From positions 78,239 to 142,238 of the forward strand of contig JAQWCW010000003.1 in NCBI GenBank assembly GCA_028705775.1: a DNA stretch of 64,000 bases, given 5' to 3'. Source of the DNA: Eubacteriales bacterium (lineage in GTDB: Bacteria > Bacillota > Clostridia > Christensenellales > Aristaeellaceae). The notes under the pieces were generated by a model. The model was not told the origin of the DNA, searched no databases, and worked only from the letters and a program-made list of their open reading frames with translations. The position numbers and the translations under genes are program-made. Positions 60,334 to 64,000 of this stretch are shown piece by piece. Numbering within the stretch: position 1 is the first letter of the stretch; every line of letters starts with the position of its first letter.

Positions 60334-60442
60334 GCCCTCTGCCCGATAGTGCAGACGCAGTCCTGCCCGATGCTTTCGGCAGCGGTCTTGGCGCAAAAAC
60401 AGGGCGGCAGCGTTAACAACTAACTTTGATAACAATACAAAC

Positions 60443-60476
60443 AGCCTCGGAGCGGATTTATGACCGTTCCGAGGCT
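60443..60476. terminator. Bidirectional terminator-like hairpin
   Basis: AGCCTCGGA pairs with TCCGAGGCT, extended by CGG/CCG, between the convergent Cthe_2159-like and DUF368 genes. Flanking T runs are short. Confidence 0.65.
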
Positions 60477-60525
60477 TTCGATTGTGAATTATTGCCCGTT
60501 CAAGGCGCTTCGCGCCCGCTGACCC

Positions 60526-61365
60526 TTACTCCTTCGCCTTATCCGCGTCGAGCTTTTTGCTCATCGCGCCCATCCAGAGCGCGAGGGCGAGACCGACGGC
60601 GAACATCAGGATATAGAGCAGAACCTGCGTAAAGGAGGGCGACGCGCCGAAGGGCAGAATCATGACCGTTGAGGCTATCGAAACGCCGAGAATCGCGTGC
60701 ATCGTCTGCGAATAGAAGTCCTTGAGGAGCGCGTTTATCAGCCTTGAGAGCAGAAGCGCGGAGAGAATCAGACCCGCGCCCATCGGCAGCAGAATCGGCA
60801 GGGACAAGTCCGCGATTCCCGCCGCCATCGGCTCATAAACGCCCATGAACAGAAAGAGCGCGGAAGGGCTCATTCCGGGCGCGATGAAGCCGATTCCCCA
60901 CAGCACTCCGCATATAATCCAAGTGAGCGTGGTCGGCTCGGAATGGATTGCGGAGCGGCTGTTAATGAAAATAAGGAAGAAAAGCATTAAGGTGAAGGCG
61001 ACGATTCCGGAAACGAGCGCGGATTTCGGTCTGCCCTCCTTGCCGCTTTCGGAAAAGAGCGCGGGCATTGTGCCGACTATAAGCCCGATAAAGAGCCATG
61101 TAGCAGGCTCCTGCGAGGTATGAAAAAGCAGCTCGACAACCTTTGAGAGCAGGAGAACGCCCATGGCAAAGCCGACAAGCACCGAAAGATAGAAGGTCAA
61201 ATCCTTTTTCAGCGACTTAATCGGATGGGAAAGCAGCTCCATCATGGGGCGGTAGATTCCCGTTACAATCATCAGCACTCCGCCGCTTATTCCCGGCAGG
61301 ATTGCGCCCGTGCCGATAAGCGCGCCCTTGAGGGCGTTAAAGAGCAGTCCGGCAGCTTTTTTCAT
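60526..61365 (-). CDS. DUF368 undecaprenyl-phosphate transporter (PopT-like)
   Basis: 279 residues from ATG 61365 with GGAGG. About eight to nine membrane helices; the duplicated signature appears as GALIGTGAILPGISGGVLMIVTGIY (N-terminal) and WGIGFIAPGMSPSALFLFMGVY (central). DUF368 proteins recycle undecaprenyl phosphate to the inner leaflet for cell-wall synthesis. The Shine-Dalgarno overlaps the stop of the 43-residue OadG-like gene, and oadB precedes that, so the three genes form one operon. Confidence 0.9.
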   Translation of the reverse strand: MKKAAGLLFNALKGALIGTGAILPGISGGVLMIVTGIYRPMMELLSHPIKSLKKDLTFYLSVLVGFAMGVLLLSKVVELLFHTSQEPATWLFIGLIVGTMPALFSESGKEGRPKSALVSGIVAFTLMLFFLIFINSRSAIHSEPTTLTWIICGVLWGIGFIAPGMSPSALFLFMGVYEPMAAGIADLSLPILLPMGAGLILSALLLSRLINALLKDFYSQTMHAILGVSIASTVMILPFGASPSFTQVLLYILMFAVGLALALWMGAMSKKLDADKAKE

Positions 61366-61376
61366 TGCGCCTCCAA

Positions 61377-61508
61377 TTACTTTTTCTCGCCGCGCTTCTT
61401 TGTGAGCATATTCAGCGAAAGAATCACGAGCATAATAACAGCCATTGTTACGAAGATACCGAGCATTCCCTGCCACATTACGTTAAGGGACGTATTAAAA
61501 TCAGTCAT
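61377..61508 (-). CDS. 43-residue OadG-like membrane peptide
   Basis: ATG 61508 follows AGGAGG by 6 bases and the reading frame closes at TAA 61377. A single membrane helix (MLGIFVTMAVIMLVILSLNML) is followed by a basic tail KKRGEKK. Size, topology and its place next to oadB match the gamma subunit of sodium-pumping decarboxylases, in a minimal form lacking the proline-rich extension. The strong ribosome binding site makes a real gene likely. Confidence 0.8.
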   Translation of the reverse strand: MTDFNTSLNVMWQGMLGIFVTMAVIMLVILSLNMLTKKRGEKK

Positions 61509-61521
61509 GCTATTCCTCCTA

Positions 61522-62616
61522 TCAATGCGCAATCAGCGAAAGGATTAAGCCGCCCGCGATAACGGAAGCAATCTGCCCCGCCACATTCGCGCCCGCCGCG
61601 TGCATGAGCAGGAAGTTCTGCGGGTCTTCCTTCAGCCCCATCTTATGCACAACGCGCGCCGACATCGGGAAAGCGGAAATGCCCGCCGCGCCAATCATCG
61701 GGTTAATCTTATCCTTGAAGAAAAGGTTGAGGAATTTAGCGAAGATAACGCCGCCGAAGGTATCGAACACGAACGCCACAAGCCCCAGAGCCAGAATCAT
61801 CAGCGTTTCGACGGTCATAAAGTCCGCCGCCTGCATTCTGACGGCTACGGTAAGCCCCAGCAGAAGCGTAATCAGCTTGGCAAGTATATTCTGCGCGGCG
61901 TCGGAAAGATTGTTGAGCACTCCGCACTCGCGCAGAAGGTTGCCGAACATCAGGAAGCCGACAAGCGCCGCCGACATTGGCGCCGCAAAGCCCGCGATAA
62001 CCGTAACGATAATCGGGAAAAGGATTCTGGTCGTCTTGGTTACGGACTGCGGGTTGTACTTCATTCTGATAAGCCGTTCCTTCTTGGTGGTAACAAGCTT
62101 TATGCAGAAGGGCTGAACTATCGGAACGAGCGCCATATAGGAGTAAGCCGCTACGATAATCGCGCCCAGATACTTTGTTCCGAATTCGTTTGCGACAAGG
62201 ATTGAGGTGGGGCCGTCAGCCGCGCCGATAATCGCAATCGCGCCCGCGTCGGTGATGTTAAAGCCCAGAAGAGTAGCGAGCGACAGGGTGAAGAATATTC
62301 CGAACTGAGCCGCCGCGCCGAAAAGCAGAAGCTTCGGGTTGGAAAGCAGAGGCCCGAAGTCAATCATTGCGCCGATTCCGACGAACAGCAGAAGCGGGAA
62401 AAGCTCGTTTGCGATACCCGCGTTGAACAGCGTTTCCAGAACCTCGGTAGTCCCTGAAAAGGGCAGGTTAACCATAATCGCGCCAAAGCCCATCGGGAGC
62501 AGCAGAGTAGGCTCCATCTCGTGGCGAATGGCAAGGTATATGAGCGTTCCCCCGATTACCCACATTACCGCCATCTGCCATGTAAAGCCGGTGAAGCTGC
62601 CAAGCAATGCGTCCAT
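61522..62616 (-). CDS. Sodium-translocating decarboxylase beta subunit (OadB/GcdB/MmdB family)
   Basis: 364 residues from ATG 62616 with GGAGGGATAAG. About nine membrane helices with GVGAMIDFGPLL, GAIAIIGAADGPTSIL (conserved region IIIa with the key Asp), LGLTVAVRMQAADFM and a C-terminal GANVAGQIASVIAGG region, matching the Na+-pumping beta subunits. It should export Na+ coupled to decarboxylation of a biotin-bound carboxylate. The alpha and biotin carrier subunits are not in the window, so it is not clear which acid it uses. Confidence 0.92.
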   Translation of the reverse strand: MDALLGSFTGFTWQMAVMWVIGGTLIYLAIRHEMEPTLLLPMGFGAIMVNLPFSGTTEVLETLFNAGIANELFPLLLFVGIGAMIDFGPLLSNPKLLLFGAAAQFGIFFTLSLATLLGFNITDAGAIAIIGAADGPTSILVANEFGTKYLGAIIVAAYSYMALVPIVQPFCIKLVTTKKERLIRMKYNPQSVTKTTRILFPIIVTVIAGFAAPMSAALVGFLMFGNLLRECGVLNNLSDAAQNILAKLITLLLGLTVAVRMQAADFMTVETLMILALGLVAFVFDTFGGVIFAKFLNLFFKDKINPMIGAAGISAFPMSARVVHKMGLKEDPQNFLLMHAAGANVAGQIASVIAGGLILSLIAH

Positions 62617-62642
62617 CTTATCCCTCCATACCATTATAAATA

Positions 62643-62673
62643 GACTTTCGCAGCAAAATATGCCACGAAAGTC
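62643..62673 (-). promoter_or_regulatory. Inverted repeat in oadB leader
   Basis: GACTTTCG (62643-62650) and CGAAAGTC (62666-62673), 8-bp arms 15 bases apart, about 27 bases upstream of the oadB start. Could be an operator or leader hairpin. I see nothing else in 62674-62889. Confidence 0.45.
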
Positions 62674-62889
62674 TTGCGTTCTATAGCAGGCGCGGGTGCG
62701 GCTGAGCTTTGCGCCCGATGCCGCGCCGGATTGACGCGCCCTGCTGCGCCGGATAAGCGGCGCACGCTACTCCCTTTCATAACAGCCGGCGGACGCAGGT
62801 GCTTGGAAAGCGCCCCACCGCTGCAAAAGTCAACGGATATATTTCTGCGTCTTTCCCGCTTTTCCTGCCGCAATAAAAATATAAATAGC

Positions 62890-63072
62890 TCAGGCGCGCG
62901 CTTCTTCCGCGGCATTTGCCTGCTTAAGCGCCTTTTCCTTGCGCTTTTCCTCGCGCATTATGGGATACCACTCCGTGAACGCGAGAACAATCGCGGCGCT
63001 AAGCCCGACAAGGCTCATTTCAAGGCAGTTTATGAATTCCTTCCTCGCTTTAAAATACTCCGCGCCGTGCAT
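62890..63072 (-). CDS. Possible small membrane protein
   Basis: 60 codons with one helix (MSLVGLSAAIVLAFTEWYPIM) and a charged tail REEKRKEKALKQANAAEEARA. The composition is protein-like and it is co-directional with oadB, but there is no ribosome binding site at either candidate start (63072 or 63018). It may be an OadG remnant or chance; low confidence. Confidence 0.3.
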   Translation of the reverse strand: MHGAEYFKARKEFINCLEMSLVGLSAAIVLAFTEWYPIMREEKRKEKALKQANAAEEARA

Positions 63073-63095
63073 AAAAATTACATATTGCTGTCATG

Positions 63096-63114
63096 TTCGG
63101 GGCTTTGCCCCGAA
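63096..63114. terminator. Perfect 8-bp hairpin
   Basis: TTCGGGGC, loop TTT, GCCCCGAA. No T run, so function is uncertain. The rest of 63115-63308 is AT-rich without a gene. Confidence 0.35.
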
Positions 63115-63308
63115 AGACACGTAAATAATATTTATAATGCTTCCATATTGCGCCAAGAAAGCGAAAAGAACAGCGGGCAAACTTTTACATCAATGGCGAA
63201 ACGGGGCTTTGTCATGATGTAATTATTAGGAAAGGAATTTTTATGACTCTGCGGCTTCGGGGCGGCATATGATGATGAGAAAAAGCCCTTCCGGTGCATT
63301 GGCGCTTG

Positions 63309-63458
63309 CAGCAGCGCTCTCCCGCGCTCGTTCGGCGCGAAACGCTCCTTCGGGCGCATATGGCGGCGATTCGCCGCAAGCTTGAACCGAATCCGGACGA
63401 GCCGCAATATATTTTTACCGAAACGGGAGTAGGATATCGGCTTGCGGAGCGCGAATAA
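63309..63458 (+). pseudogene. C-terminal remnant of an OmpR/KdpE-type response regulator
   Basis: The frame ending TAA at 63456-63458 encodes ETLLRAHMAAIRRKLEPNPD and TETGVGYRLAERE. This is the recognition helix and terminal hairpin of a winged-helix response regulator of KdpE type. The receiver domain and the first half of the winged helix are missing, and no start is present. The DUF1538 gene follows 32 bp later. Confidence 0.75.
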
Positions 63459-63490
63459 AGTAAACAGAAAAGCAAGGGGAGGTAAGCGCA

Positions 63491-64000
63491 ATTAAGAATA
63501 GAAACGCGCTATCGTCGGGGCATTCCGCGATAGCGGCAAAAATCAAGGAATCTGCGGTTTCCGTAATACCCATAATCGCGATAGTGCTTGCCCTGACTCT
63601 TTCCTGCGCGCCTGTCGCGCCCGATTTGCTGCTCTCTTTCCTGATTGGGGCGGTATTCGTGATAGTGGGAATGGGCTTGTTCACATTGGGCGCGGATTCG
63701 TCAATGTCGCCAATCGGCTCAAAGATAGGCGCAACGCTGACAAAATCCAAAAACATAACCCTGATTATCATTGCAAGCTTCATTCTCGGCGCGGCGATAA
63801 CGATTGCAGAGCCGGATTTGCAGGTGCTTGCCGAAACGGTTCCGCACATCAACTCAACTGTGCTGCTGATAACCGTCGGCGTGGGCGTCGGAATCTTCCT
63901 TGCCGCTGCAATTGCGCGCATTATTTTCGGCGTAAGGCTCCGCGTTCTGCTAATCGTGTTTTACGCGGTCGTTTTCCTGCTCGCGGCGTTCACGGACAGG
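63491..64000 (+). CDS. DUF1538 membrane protein, N-terminal part, apparent ATT start
   Basis: 170 codons visible, cut by the window edge. After KNRNALSSGHSAIAAKIKES come hydrophobic helices: VIPIIAIVLALTLS, FLIGAVFVIVGMGLFTLGAD, SMSPIGSKIGATL, ITLIIIASFILGAAI and VLLITVGVGVGIFLAAA. This is the first DUF1538 unit. The only codon at a proper distance (8 bases) from the strong GGGGAGG site is ATT at 63491; no ATG, GTG or TTG in frame is close by. Function is unknown; it is presumed to be a transporter-like membrane protein. Confidence 0.75.
   Translation, partial: MKNRNALSSGHSAIAAKIKESAVSVIPIIAIVLALTLSCAPVAPDLLLSFLIGAVFVIVGMGLFTLGADSSMSPIGSKIGATLTKSKNITLIIIASFILGAAITIAEPDLQVLAETVPHINSTVLLITVGVGVGIFLAAAIARIIFGVRLRVLLIVFYAVVFLLAAFTDR

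Noticed and set aside
62674..63222. 182-codon plus-strand frame upstream of oadB
   Set aside because: No ribosome binding site, arginine/serine-rich low-quality composition, and overlap with the leader and antisense of other features.
1..64000. tRNA and rRNA genes
   Set aside because: I looked for tRNA arms (GGTTCGAATCC-type) and conserved rRNA segments on both strands by eye and saw none; a covariance search would be needed to exclude a single tRNA.

Overview
The window looks like chromosome of an uncultured Clostridia-type Firmicute, probably a gut commensal (the Christensenellales are one possibility, but nothing here fixes the taxonomy). The grounds are AGGAGG-type ribosome binding sites on nearly every gene, frequent TTG/GTG starts, sigma-A promoters with 16-18 base spacers, a Bacillus/Clostridium-type LexA box, a formate-tetrahydrofolate ligase, a sodium-pump decarboxylase beta subunit, ABC sugar importers without their own ATPase, and a family of short inverted-repeat elements of a kind common in gut Firmicutes. 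The sequence is moderately GC-rich. I found no rRNA, tRNA or CRISPR array.

Layout. 1-2.0 kb: ordinary housekeeping or unknown genes (HAD phosphatase cut by the window edge, YwaF-like membrane protein, DUF896, GNAT). 2.2-4.4 kb: an ImmR/ImmA-like pair (XRE regulator plus zinc-ribbon-bearing metallopeptidase), a 150-bp tandem repeat, and a divergent small helix-turn-helix gene whose promoter carries a perfect LexA box. 4.4-5.0 kb: array of inverted-repeat elements. 5.0-9.1 kb: sugar isomerase/oxidoreductase pair, methyltransferase-like protein and malic enzyme. 9.1-26.7 kb: an arabinan-utilisation locus. It holds an ArsR-like regulator, a cytoplasmic GH43, and a minus-strand operon of about 15 kb running from a secreted GH43 arabinanase through two complete sets of sugar-ABC permeases and binding proteins, an NHL/YIP1 membrane protein and a DUF5696 protein to a secreted GH51. 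A 38-bp palindrome-like operator lies just downstream of both GH43 promoters, so one regulator probably controls the whole locus. The junction between the secreted GH43 and the large binding protein looks damaged or fused.

26.7-30.6 kb: ASRT-family small-molecule-binding protein, Sel1-repeat protein, ROK sugar kinase, DUF1294 and an APH-like kinase. 30.7-35.0 kb: large secreted orphan protein, debris of an ABC transporter, and a double-glycine-leader peptide. 35.1-38.3 kb: AbrB-ABC operon and a frameshifted XRE operon. 38.4-45.0 kb: UxaA-family dehydratase, VanY-like protein with a hairpin over its ribosome binding site, ferritin-like and DUF1858 proteins, dapA, and a second decayed ABC locus. 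45.0-46.8 kb: acyltransferase-like protein and a second element array. 46.8-56.0 kb: SGNH esterase, NlpC/P60, leuA, GNAT, CapA, aminotransferase plus Lrp, and fhs. 56.1-60.5 kb: secreted unknown, then the VTC / DUF4956 / Cthe_2159-like operon. 60.5-62.6 kb: operon of OadB, a 43-residue OadG-like peptide and a DUF368 (PopT) undecaprenyl-phosphate transporter. The window ends with a response-regulator remnant and the start of a DUF1538 membrane protein with an apparent ATT start.
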